A DNA stretch of 64,000 bases from Streptomyces toyocaensis. GTDB taxonomy: Bacteria > Actinomycetota > Actinomycetes > Streptomycetales > Streptomycetaceae. Made by a program: the position numbers and the translations under genes. Location of the stretch: NCBI RefSeq assembly GCF_000725125.1, contig NZ_JFCB01000001.1, positions 1 to 64,000 on the forward strand, written 5' to 3'. Below the pieces are notes generated by a model, which saw only the letters and a program-made list of their open reading frames with translations, had not been told where the DNA came from and made no database searches. Shown one piece after another: positions 31,642-41,822 of the stretch (position 1 is the stretch's first letter; each line of letters opens with the position of its first letter).

Positions 31642-32814
31642 ATGCCCGACATCCCCACCGCGCCGGTGATCGTCGCCGACGAGCCCGGCACGTTCCCCCA
31701 CCGTGTGCTGGCCGAGCGGCACCCGGCGATCATCCGGCAGGTGCGCGAGGCCTTCCCCTACGAGCCCCGGCAGCGCGGCGCGCTCGACGCCCTGCTGACC
31801 GGCTGCACCGACGGCGCGATCCAACCCCTCCCCGCGGACGCGCACGACCGGGAACGCTGGGAGGCCTGGGGGATGACCACCTACGCGGGCCGCTCCTGGT
31901 ACGACGTGCCCTGGCTGTGGTCCGAGAGCTGGTTCTACCGCCGGCTGCTGGACGCCGTGGGCTACTTCGCCCCCGGCCCCTGGCAGGGCATCGACCCGTT
32001 CCGTCCGTCCAAACGCGCCGAACTCGACTCGCCCGCCACGGACGAGGAACTGGCCGCGCTCGACGACCTGGCCGGCCGCCCTGAAGGGGAACAGGCCCGG
32101 GCCCTGCTGCACGGCTCCCTGTGGGGCAACCGCGCCGACCTCGGCTTCCGGCTGTCCGCGGAGGGGGCCGAGCGGACGGCCCCCGTCCCCGCCCTGGTGG
32201 CCGACGACAGCGAGCGGCTGTGGCCGCTGCTGTCGGGCACGGGAACGCTGTGCCTGGTCGCCGACAACGCGGGCCGCGAACTCGTCCCCGATCTGCTGCT
32301 TCTCGCGCACCTGCTCGCCCGCGGCCGTATCGGCCGCGCCGTGCTGCACGTCAAGCCGTACCCGTACTACGTCTCCGACGCCACCACCGCCGACGTGGTC
32401 GACGCCGTGCGCCGGCTCACCCATGCCGAGGGGGCGGCGGCCACGTACGGGCGGGACCTGTGGGCCGCCTTCTCCGACGGTCGTCTCACCCTCCGCGCCC
32501 ACCCCTTCTCCTGCGCGCCGCTGCCCTACGAGGCGATGCCGGACGACCTGCGCGCAGACTTCGCCTCCGCCGCGCTCACCGTCGTCAAGGGCGACCTCAA
32601 CTACCGCCGCCTCGTCGGGGACCGGTACTGGCCCCCGACCACACCGTTCGCGGACGTCACCGCGTACTTCCCCGGACCCGTCGCCGCCCTGCGCACCCTC
32701 AAGTCCGACGTGATCACCGGACTTGAGGCGGAGACCGAGGCGGCGCTGACGGCCGCGGAGGGGCAGCGCTGGCGCACCGGCGGCACCCACGCGCTGATCC
32801 AGGTACGGACATGA
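31642..32814 (+). CDS. DUF89 / ARMT1-type damage-control phosphatase family protein
   Basis: 390 aa from the ATG at 31642; a TACGGT box ends 7 bp before it and there is no ribosome site, suggesting a leaderless transcript. DUF89 features are visible: TTYAGRSWYDVPWLWSESWFYRRLLD, SLWGNRADLGF, LCLVADNAGRELVPDLLLLAHLL (metal-binding Asp/Asn), VLHVKPYPYYVSDAT and VVKGDLNYRRLVGDRYWPPTTPF. These are metal-dependent phosphatases thought to clear harmful sugar or metabolite phosphates. It is set between cprB and geoA, as in other streptomycetes. The true substrate is not known. Confidence 0.85.
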   Translation: MPDIPTAPVIVADEPGTFPHRVLAERHPAIIRQVREAFPYEPRQRGALDALLTGCTDGAIQPLPADAHDRERWEAWGMTTYAGRSWYDVPWLWSESWFYRRLLDAVGYFAPGPWQGIDPFRPSKRAELDSPATDEELAALDDLAGRPEGEQARALLHGSLWGNRADLGFRLSAEGAERTAPVPALVADDSERLWPLLSGTGTLCLVADNAGRELVPDLLLLAHLLARGRIGRAVLHVKPYPYYVSDATTADVVDAVRRLTHAEGAAATYGRDLWAAFSDGRLTLRAHPFSCAPLPYEAMPDDLRADFASAALTVVKGDLNYRRLVGDRYWPPTTPFADVTAYFPGPVAALRTLKSDVITGLEAETEAALTAAEGQRWRTGGTHALIQVRT

Positions 32815-32900
32815 ACCCGGGGATCCCCTCGGTGAAGAGGGTTCACGCGATGGTGTGATCACGTCGAGGCCGGTGGATGCCGTCACCTGCCCATGGGTAG

Positions 32901-35066
<2,166 letters not shown>

Positions 35067-35093
35067 CGGCCTGACTCCCGCCGGAGGTGAACC

Positions 35094-35684
35094 ATGGAGC
35101 AACCCGCGTTGCGGCCCAGGCCGATGCCCGGGGCCGGGGGCGGACCGAAGGGGCGTGCGGAGCCCGCCCGGCCGTCGGGACAGCACGCCGGACGGCGGTG
35201 GGGGCGGCGGCTGGTGACCGCGGTACGCGGGGTGCTGGCCGGTGTCGTCCTGGTACTGACCGGGGTCGGTCTGGGGGCGACGGGTGCCACGGTCGTCGGC
35301 ACGGGCAGGCTCGCCGGGGCGGAGGGTCCGGCGGGAACGGCGGGCACGGCACCCGTCCCCGGCGCGTCCGTGTCGCCGCGCTCCGTGGCCGCCTCCGCGC
35401 CGGGGGCTCCGGCCGCGCCCGTCGTCGCCCGGCTCGGGGTGGAGGTGGCCGACGACCTGAGGCCGGGGGCCCGGGTCGTGGGCGTCCACGTACCCGGACC
35501 CGGCTTCTCGGCCGGCCTGGTGCGGGGCGACGTGCTCGTCGCGTTCGGCGGCACGCGCGTCCGCTCGGCCGCCGACCTGGCACGTGCCGTCGCGCGGGCC
35601 CGCCCGGGCGACGAGGTGAGACTGACGGTGCGCCACCGCGGCGGCCGCCGCCAGCTGACGGCCGTCCCCGGCATCGTCACGTGA
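35094..35684 (+). CDS. PDZ domain membrane protein
   Basis: 196 aa with a strong GGAGGTGA ribosome site. It has a basic cytoplasmic N-terminus (1-42), one membrane span (VLAGVVLVLTGVGLGATGATVV, about 43-64), an Ala/Pro linker and a C-terminal PDZ domain (GARVVGVHVPGPGFSAGLVRGDVLVAFGGTRVRSAADLARAVA) outside the membrane. There is no protease domain, so it is a scaffold or a regulator rather than an HtrA enzyme. It follows geoA by 27 bp and may be read from the same message. Its last 8 bp overlap the convergent phosphoesterase gene. Confidence 0.85.
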   Translation: MEQPALRPRPMPGAGGGPKGRAEPARPSGQHAGRRWGRRLVTAVRGVLAGVVLVLTGVGLGATGATVVGTGRLAGAEGPAGTAGTAPVPGASVSPRSVAASAPGAPAAPVVARLGVEVADDLRPGARVVGVHVPGPGFSAGLVRGDVLVAFGGTRVRSAADLARAVARARPGDEVRLTVRHRGGRRQLTAVPGIVT

Positions 35685-36432
35685 CCACCCGGAAGTGGCT
35701 GGTGAGCCGGCCCTCGTCGTCCAGGACGTGGAAGGCGAGCCCGGGCGGCGCGTCCCGGTCCGCGGCCTGCTCGCCCTCCCAGGGGAGCCGCAGCGTCCAC
35801 GTCACGCCGGGCCCCACCAGCACCGGACGGCCCGCGAACGTGCCGGCGGCCGGGGTGTGGGCGTGACCGGTGATCAGCCCGGCGACCTCGGGCCGGCGCG
35901 CCAGCAGGGCGGCCAGCCGTTCGGGAGCGCGCAGCGGGTAGGAGTCGGGGAGGGGGTGGTGCACCGGCACCGGCGGGTGGTGGAAGGCGAGCAGGGCCCG
36001 GGCGCCGTCGTCGAGCCCGTCGAGCGTGGACTCGATCCAGGCACAGGTCTCCTCGTCCAGCTCCCCGTCGTCGCGGCCGGGGAGGGTCGAGTCGCACATC
36101 AGCACCGCGCCGCCGTCCAGCACGTGCGCGCTGTTGACCGGTCCGTCGGCGGCCGGCAGGCCCAGCAGTGCCGTGCGGTACGGCGCCCGGCGGTCGTGGT
36201 TGCCCGGGCAGGTGAGCACCGGGAACGGGGCGTCGCCGTCGCGCAGGCCCAGCAGGCGGGCGGCCTCCTCGTACTCGGCCTCGGTGCCGTGGTCCGCGAT
36301 GTCACCGGTCACCAGCAGCGCGTCCGGTGGCTCCGGCGTGTTCCACAGCCGGTCGCGCACCCGCCGGGCGCGCTCGGCCGCCCGGGCGGTTCCGTCCAGA
36401 TGCAGATCGCTGATGTGCGCGAGTACGAGCAC
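35677..36432 (-). CDS. Metallophosphoesterase (CpdA-like)
   Basis: 251 aa. Calcineurin-like motifs are complete: AHISDLHLDG (DxH), VTGDIADHGTE (GDxxD), TCPGNHDRR (GNHD), LLAFHHPPVP and ITGHAHTP (GHxH). The pattern is that of the class III cyclic-nucleotide phosphodiesterase branch, but other phosphoesters are possible. It is divergent from the Xaa-Pro peptidase gene across a 193-bp region. Confidence 0.9.
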   Translation of the reverse strand: MLVLAHISDLHLDGTARAAERARRVRDRLWNTPEPPDALLVTGDIADHGTEAEYEEAARLLGLRDGDAPFPVLTCPGNHDRRAPYRTALLGLPAADGPVNSAHVLDGGAVLMCDSTLPGRDDGELDEETCAWIESTLDGLDDGARALLAFHHPPVPVHHPLPDSYPLRAPERLAALLARRPEVAGLITGHAHTPAAGTFAGRPVLVGPGVTWTLRLPWEGEQAADRDAPPGLAFHVLDDEGRLTSHFRVVT

Positions 36433-36472
36433 GGTCGTACGCCTCCTCGGCAGTGCCTGTTAACGGTTGTGT

Positions 36473-36495
36473 GTGATCCAAGCATTAGTGATCAC
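36473..36495. promoter_or_regulatory. Inverted repeat GTGATC-N11-GATCAC in a divergent promoter region
   Basis: Arms 36473-36478 and 36490-36495, within an AT-rich patch between the metallophosphoesterase and peptidase genes. It could be a regulator site. The right part is GTGATCAC, an 8-mer also found upstream of geoA. Confidence 0.35.
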
Positions 36496-36625
36496 GCTGG
36501 GGCAAGGTTCTGCCCTCAGGTGGCGGGAGGCGCGGGACCAACACCGCGAACCGGCTCGCGCCGCCCCCGCCCGCCGGGCAGGATGCTGCCCGTAACCCCG
36601 ACGACCGCCCCTGGGAGGCCCCCGG

Positions 36626-37753
36626 ATGACCGGCACCGCGCCCGCGTCCTTCACCGCCGACGACTACGAGGCCCGCATGGAGCGTGCGGCACGGCAGGCC
36701 GCCGAGGCCGGGCTCGCCGGGCTGCTCGTGGCGCCCGGCCCCGACCTGGTGTGGCTCACCGGCTACACCCCCACGGCGGTCACCGAGCGGCTCACCCTGC
36801 TGATCCTGGCGGCCGGCCGGGACCCCGTGCTCGTCGTCCCCACCCTGGAGGCCCCGGACGCCGAGCGCGCCCCCGGCGCCCCGGCGCTCACCCTGCGCGA
36901 CTGGACCGACGGCAAGGACCCCTACGCCGCCACCGCAGCCCTGCTGGACGCGGACGGCCGGTTCGGCATCAGCGACAACACCTGGGCCATGCACCTGCTG
37001 GGCCTGCAGAAGGCGCTGCCCGGCACCTCGTACGCCTCCCTCACCGAGGCCCTGCCCATGCTGCGCGCCGTCAAGGACGCGGCCGAACTGGACCTCCTCG
37101 CCGCCGCGGGAGCCGCCGCCGACGCCGCGTTCGAGGAGATCAGGGGCGTGGCCTTCGCCGGGCGCCGCGAGAGCGACGTCGCCGCCGACCTCGCCTCCCT
37201 GCTGCGCCGGTTCGGCCATTCCCAGGTCGACTTCACGATCGTCGCCTCCGGCCCCAACGGGGCCAACCCGCACCACGAGATCGGTGACCGCGTCATCGAG
37301 CGCGGCGACATGGTCGTCCTGGACTTCGGCGGCCTCAAGGACGGCTACGGCTCCGACACCTCCCGCACCGTCCACGTCGGCGAACCCACCGACGAGGAAC
37401 GCCGGGTGCACGACCTGGTGCGCGAGGCGCAGGAGGCGGGCTTCCGCGCGGTGCGGCCCGGGGCGGCCTGCCAGGACGTCGACCGGGCCGCCCGTGCGGT
37501 CATCGCCGACGCCGGGTACGGGGAGTACTTCATCCACCGCACCGGGCACGGTATCGGCGTCACCACGCACGAGCCGCCGTACATGATCGAGGGCGAGGAG
37601 CGGCCCCTCGTCCCCGGCATGTGCTTCTCCGTCGAACCCGGCGTGTACCTGCCCGGCCGGTTCGGCGTGCGCATCGAGGACATCGTGACCGTGACCGAGG
37701 ACGGCGGGCGGCGGCTGAACAACACCGCGCGGGACATGGTCATAGTGGACTGA
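36626..37753 (+). CDS. Xaa-Pro aminopeptidase/dipeptidase (M24B)
   Basis: 375 aa with GGGAGG before the ATG. It has an N-terminal creatinase-type domain (LLVAPGPDLVWLTGYTPTAVTERLTLLIL) and a pita-bread catalytic domain: GPNGANPHHEIGD, VVLDFGGLKDGYGSDTSRTVHVG (two metal Asp), HRTGHGIGVTTHEPPYMIEGEE (metal His), CFSVEPGVYLPGRFGVRIED (two metal Glu). It cleaves peptides at Xaa-Pro bonds in the cytoplasm. Confidence 0.93.
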   Translation: MTGTAPASFTADDYEARMERAARQAAEAGLAGLLVAPGPDLVWLTGYTPTAVTERLTLLILAAGRDPVLVVPTLEAPDAERAPGAPALTLRDWTDGKDPYAATAALLDADGRFGISDNTWAMHLLGLQKALPGTSYASLTEALPMLRAVKDAAELDLLAAAGAAADAAFEEIRGVAFAGRRESDVAADLASLLRRFGHSQVDFTIVASGPNGANPHHEIGDRVIERGDMVVLDFGGLKDGYGSDTSRTVHVGEPTDEERRVHDLVREAQEAGFRAVRPGAACQDVDRAARAVIADAGYGEYFIHRTGHGIGVTTHEPPYMIEGEERPLVPGMCFSVEPGVYLPGRFGVRIEDIVTVTEDGGRRLNNTARDMVIVD

Positions 37754-37802
37754 ACGGCTCTTCCGTCCCCTGCCCGCCCCCCGAACGGCAAACGGCGCGA
37801 CC

Positions 37803-38738
37803 ATGACCCAGGCACCCGCACCCACCGCGGACACCGTCCGCCGACTGGCCCGCTCGCTGCTGCAGGGCAGTGGCACGGGCGGCGCGGCCGGACCCGACGT
37901 CCGGCCCGTCACCGAAGGAACCGGGCCCGCCGCGTGGTGGGTCGGCGGCCACCATGTGCTGCGTCTCGCCCCGGACCGCGAGGCGACCGCCCGCCGGCGC
38001 CGCGAGGTGCGGCTGCGCGACCTCGTCCGGCCGCACGTGCCGGTGGCGCTGCCGACCGCGGTGGCGCAGGGCGAGTGGGCACCCGGTCTGCTCTGCACCC
38101 TCGACACCCGGCTGCCCGGCGGGACGGGGGAGGAGCACACCGTGTCCGCCGTCGGCGAGACCGACCTGGCGGGACTGCTCACGGGGCTGCGCGAGGTGCC
38201 GGTGCGGCAGGCGGAGACGCTCGGCGTGCCGCGCGTGTCCCCGCGGTCGCTCGAAGCGCTGCGCCGGGCCGCGGGCCGGGCCGCCGAACGGCTCGCCGCG
38301 GCCGACGAGTTCGACCCCGGACGCCTGAGCCGGCTCACCCCGCCCGCCGCGGTCCAGCTCGCCGCGCAGCCCGGCACGGCGGTCCTCGTCCACCACGCCC
38401 TCACCGGCGGCCACCTCGTGGTCGGCGCCGACGGCCGGGTGCGCGGCGTCCTCGGCTGGGACGCGGCGGTGGTCGGCGATCCCGCCGAGGACATCGCCGG
38501 CCTCGCGGTCGCCGTCGGCGCCCCGGCCGCCGTCCGCGCCGCCACGCTCGCCGGGTACGGCGCCCGCCCGTGCCTGCGCGGCCTCTGGCTGGCCCGCTGC
38601 GACGCCGTCGTCGACCTCGCCGACGCCCTGGACGGCCGCGGCCCGCAGACGCTCCCGCGCACCCGGCTGCGACGGGCCTGGGAGCCGATCATGCTGGAGC
38701 GGGTGACGGACCTCGGGGACGGCGACGAGGCGGGCTGA
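37803..38738 (+). CDS. Aminoglycoside phosphotransferase-fold protein, catalytically degenerate
   Basis: 311 aa. The overall shape and the C-terminal GDPAEDIAGLAVAVGAP segment are those of the APH/choline-kinase family, but the catalytic loop that should read HGDxxxxN is HHALTGGH (about residues 196-203), and the metal-binding Asp before Trp is Gly in VLGWDAAV. The ATP lysine is also replaced (HHVLRLAPD). It therefore looks like a pseudokinase. It follows the peptidase gene by 49 bp and converges with treZ, leaving a gap of only 9 bp. Confidence 0.8.
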   Translation: MTQAPAPTADTVRRLARSLLQGSGTGGAAGPDVRPVTEGTGPAAWWVGGHHVLRLAPDREATARRRREVRLRDLVRPHVPVALPTAVAQGEWAPGLLCTLDTRLPGGTGEEHTVSAVGETDLAGLLTGLREVPVRQAETLGVPRVSPRSLEALRRAAGRAAERLAAADEFDPGRLSRLTPPAAVQLAAQPGTAVLVHHALTGGHLVVGADGRVRGVLGWDAAVVGDPAEDIAGLAVAVGAPAAVRAATLAGYGARPCLRGLWLARCDAVVDLADALDGRGPQTLPRTRLRRAWEPIMLERVTDLGDGDEAG

Positions 38739-38747
38739 CCCGGCCCG

Positions 38748-40493
38748 TCATTCCTGCAGCAGCACCACCGCCGACTCCGCGGGCAGGTGCAGCACCCCGT
38801 CCGCCCCCGGCGCCCGAACGGGCTCCCACGCCGCGAGGACGCGCGCCCCGGGGACGCCTAGGGGGACGGCGGCCGCCCGGTCCGCCAGGTTCACGGCGAC
38901 CCTGACGTCGCCGCGCCGGAAGGCCAGCCAGCGGTGCTCCTCGTCGTAGGCCACCTTGGTGTCGCCGAGGTCGGGATCGGTGAGGTCCGGCTGTGCGTGC
39001 CGCACGGCGAGCAGCAGCCGGTACCAGGCCAGCACGCGTGCGTGCGGGTCGCGTTCCGGCTCCGACCAGTCGAGGCAGGAGCGGTCGCGGGTGGCCGGGT
39101 CCTGCGGGTCGGGCACGTCCTCCTCGGCCCAGCCGTGGGCCGCGAACTCCCGCCGTCTGCCGTCGCTCACCGCCTTGGCGAGCGCCGGGTCGGTGTGGTC
39201 GGTGAAGAACTGCCAGGGCGTGCCCGCCGCCCACTCCTCGCCCATGAACAGCATCGGAGTGAAGGGCGCGGTCAGCGTGAGGGCCGCCGCGCACGCCAGC
39301 AGCCCCGGGGAGAGAAGCGCGGACAGCCGGTCCCCCTGGGCGCGGTTGCCCACCTGGTCGTGGGTCTGGCCGTACCCGAGGAGCCGGTGCGCGGCCACCC
39401 GGCTGCGGTCCAGCGGGCGGCCGTGGTGCCGGCCCCGGAAACTCGAGTACGTGCCGTCGTGGAAGAAGCCGCCGGTGAGCGTCTTGGCGAGGGCCGCGAA
39501 CGGGGCGCGCGCGAAGTCGGCGTAGTAGCCCTGCGCCTCACCGGTCAGGGCGGTGTGCAGGGCATGGTGGAAGTCGTCGTTCCACTGCGCGTGGATCCCG
39601 AGGCCGCCGTCCTCGCGCGCCGTGACGACCCGGGGGTCGTTGAGATCCGACTCGGCCACCAGGAACAGCGGCCGGCCCGTGTCGGCGGCCAGGGCGTCCA
39701 CCGCCCGGGACAGCTCCTCCAGGAAGTGGCACGCGCGCGTGTCCACCAGCGCGTGCACCGCGTCCAGCCGCAGCCCGTCGATCCGGTAGTCCCGCAGCCA
39801 TGCCAGCGCGCTGTCCACGAGGTAGGCGCGCACCTCGTCGGAGCCGGGCGCGTCCAGATTGACCGCCGAGCCCCAGGGAGTGTGATGGGTGTCGGTGAAG
39901 TACGGCCCGAACCGCGGCAGGTAGTTGCCGGACGGTCCCAGGTGGTTGTGCACGACGTCCAGGACGACGCCCAGTCCCAGCGCGTGCGCCCGGTCGACGA
40001 ACCGTTTCAGCCCTTCGGGCCCGCCGTACGGCTCGTGCACCGCCCACAGCGACACCCCCTCGTACCCCCAGCCGTGCCGGCCCGGGAACGGGCACACCGG
40101 CATCAGCTCCACATGCGTCACGCCCAGGTCCGCGAGGTGGCCGAGCCGCTCGGCGGCGGCGTCGAAGGTGCCTTCGCGGGTGTACGTGCCCACGTGCAGC
40201 TCGTACAGCACCGCACCGGGCAGCGGGCGCCCCGCCCACTCCGTGCGCCACGCGAACCGGTCGTGGTCGACGACGGCACTCAGGCCGTCCGGCCCGTCCG
40301 GCTGGCGGCGCGAGCGCGGATCGGGCAGCACCGGACCGTCGTCGAGCGCGAAGCCGTACCGGGAGCCGTCGTGCGCCTCGGCCTCCCCCCGCCACCACCC
40401 CCCGCGCTGCGGATCGGGCTCCAACGCGCGCGTGGCGCCGTCGCACTCGAGCGTCACTCTTCCGGCCTGCGGTGCCCACACCTCGAACTGCAC
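38748..40493 (-). CDS. treZ: Malto-oligosyltrehalose trehalohydrolase
   Basis: 581 aa. It has an N-terminal beta-sandwich (MQFEVWAPQAGRVTLEC), a GH13 barrel with VVLDVVHNHLGPSGNYL, IDGLRLDAVHAL (nucleophile Asp), LFLVAESDLNDPRV (acid Glu) and YGQTHDQVGNRAQGDR, and a C-terminal sheet domain. It releases trehalose from maltooligosyl-trehalose made by TreY. Start and length are normal. It is separated from treY and glgX by five other genes. Confidence 0.95.
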   Translation of the reverse strand: MQFEVWAPQAGRVTLECDGATRALEPDPQRGGWWRGEAEAHDGSRYGFALDDGPVLPDPRSRRQPDGPDGLSAVVDHDRFAWRTEWAGRPLPGAVLYELHVGTYTREGTFDAAAERLGHLADLGVTHVELMPVCPFPGRHGWGYEGVSLWAVHEPYGGPEGLKRFVDRAHALGLGVVLDVVHNHLGPSGNYLPRFGPYFTDTHHTPWGSAVNLDAPGSDEVRAYLVDSALAWLRDYRIDGLRLDAVHALVDTRACHFLEELSRAVDALAADTGRPLFLVAESDLNDPRVVTAREDGGLGIHAQWNDDFHHALHTALTGEAQGYYADFARAPFAALAKTLTGGFFHDGTYSSFRGRHHGRPLDRSRVAAHRLLGYGQTHDQVGNRAQGDRLSALLSPGLLACAAALTLTAPFTPMLFMGEEWAAGTPWQFFTDHTDPALAKAVSDGRRREFAAHGWAEEDVPDPQDPATRDRSCLDWSEPERDPHARVLAWYRLLLAVRHAQPDLTDPDLGDTKVAYDEEHRWLAFRRGDVRVAVNLADRAAAVPLGVPGARVLAAWEPVRAPGADGVLHLPAESAVVLLQE

Positions 40494-40668
40494 GGACGGT
40501 TCCCCTTCGTCTGCTCACCGTGATGTAGCCCGTCCATCGTGCTGCATCGGAGATCAATGCGCCGGTGGATCCTCCCTTTTGCGGCGGGTGTCGCCGGAAT
40601 GCGCGCGCAGGGCGGCCGATTTCCCGGTTCCTGGACAGCCCGCCCGCCGCTGACCGACAATCGACGGT

Positions 40669-41220
40669 GTGACGTCGTCCTTCGAGTTCCACACGTCCCC
40701 CGCGCGGCTCTCCGACGCGGAGCGCGACAAGGCGCTGAGCGTGCTGCGGGACGGTGTCGCCATGGGCCGCCTGTCCCACGACACGTTCGTCCGGCGCATG
40801 GAACTCGCCCTCAACGCGCGGCGATCCGACGAACTCGCCGCACTCACCGCCGACCTCCCGAGAGAGAACCGCTTCTCGCGCGTGGTGTTCGGCACCGTCG
40901 AGGCGGTCTCCGGGTTCACCGTGCGGCTGCGCCGGGCCTGGCAGGCCGAGAAGCTGCCCAAACTGCTGCTGCCCCACCCGGCGGCCGGCCATCCGCTGCG
41001 GATAGGGCGCGATCCCGCCAGCGGACTGCGGATCAGCCACGAGACGGTCTCCCGCGTGCACGCCGAACTGCGCAACCAGGGCGGCACATGGGTGCTGCGG
41101 GACCTCGGCTCGACCAACGGCACGACCGTGAACGGCCGTCGGGTCGTCGGCGCGGCCGTCGTCCGCGAGGGCGACCAGATCGGCTTCGGACGGATCACCT
41201 ACCGGCTCGCGGGCCACTGA
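40669..41220 (+). CDS. DUF1707 and FHA domain protein
   Basis: 183 aa from the GTG at 40669. Residues 8-60 are a DUF1707 (SHOCT-like) domain: RLSDAERDKALSVLRDGVAMGRLSHDTFVRRMELAL. Residues 95-180 are an FHA domain with LRIGRDPASGLRI, SHETVSRVHAEL and LRDLGSTNGTTVNG, which bind phosphothreonine. It is probably an adaptor in Ser/Thr kinase signalling. The sequence GACAAT lies 7 bp before the GTG and no ribosome site is visible, hinting at leaderless translation. A hairpin terminator follows. Confidence 0.9.
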   Translation: MTSSFEFHTSPARLSDAERDKALSVLRDGVAMGRLSHDTFVRRMELALNARRSDELAALTADLPRENRFSRVVFGTVEAVSGFTVRLRRAWQAEKLPKLLLPHPAAGHPLRIGRDPASGLRISHETVSRVHAELRNQGGTWVLRDLGSTNGTTVNGRRVVGAAVVREGDQIGFGRITYRLAGH

Positions 41221-41235
41221 CGTACCCGGGGGACG

Positions 41236-41269
41236 CCGGTACGCGGCCGCGCTCCGGGCCGCGTACCGG
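41236..41269 (+). terminator. Hairpin terminator after the FHA gene
   Basis: CCGGTACGCGGC (41236-41247) pairs perfectly with GCCGCGTACCGG (41258-41269) around a 10-nt loop, 16 bp after the stop codon. Confidence 0.75.
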
Positions 41270-41366
41270 GCGCGTGTCCTCCTCGCCGGCCGCACACGGC
41301 GTCCGCACCCTCCCGTTCGGGTGAGCGGGGGTCGGGACCGGGGACGTCCGTGCCGATGCAACGGGA

Positions 41367-41786
41367 ATGACGCACACCTCACTGAAGACGGTACGGGCGG
41401 GACTGGTCGCCGCCCTCGTTCTGCTCGCCTGTGCGGCGCCCGCACGGCCGGACTCCTGGCGCCCCGCCGGGGACAGCCGGCTGATGCTCACGGTCGGCCG
41501 CGGAGAGGCGTCGCCCGCCGCGGAGGGCGGCACGGTGCTCTGGTGCGACCCGCCCCGTGGTCCCCACCGGCACGCCGCCGACGCCTGCGCTGAGCTGGAG
41601 GCGGCGGACGGGCGCATCGCCGACATCCCGGCGAAGGACGTCGTCTGCCCGATGGTCCACGCGCCGGTGACCGCGCACGCCCACGGCACGTGGCGCGGCC
41701 GGCCGGTCGAGTACACCGAGACGTTCCCGAACACCTGCATGCTCACCGCCCGCACCGGCTCGGTCTTCGCGTCGGCCGCCCCGTGA
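41367..41786 (+). CDS. Subtilisin inhibitor-like (SSI family) secreted protein
   Basis: 139 aa. The signal peptide covers residues 1-25; LLAC resembles a lipobox weakly, so lipid anchoring cannot be excluded. The mature domain keeps four cysteines (60, 74, 94, 124) and the reactive-site region CPMVHAP, with Met96-Val97 in the place of the SSI scissile P1-P1' bond. The downstream segment GTWRGRPVEYTETFPNTC fits SSI. It inhibits extracellular serine proteases such as subtilisins, part of Streptomyces developmental protease control. It converges with the M14 peptidase gene. Confidence 0.92.
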   Translation: MTHTSLKTVRAGLVAALVLLACAAPARPDSWRPAGDSRLMLTVGRGEASPAAEGGTVLWCDPPRGPHRHAADACAELEAADGRIADIPAKDVVCPMVHAPVTAHAHGTWRGRPVEYTETFPNTCMLTARTGSVFASAAP

Positions 41787-41822
41787 CGTGACGGGCACCG
41801 CCCCGCGGCCGCGGTCCCGGTG

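Noticed and set aside
37803..38738. Maltokinase (Pep2/Mak) acting with the trehalose genes
   Set aside because: APH fold fits, but the catalytic Asp, Asn and metal Asp are missing, and the gene is convergent with treZ.
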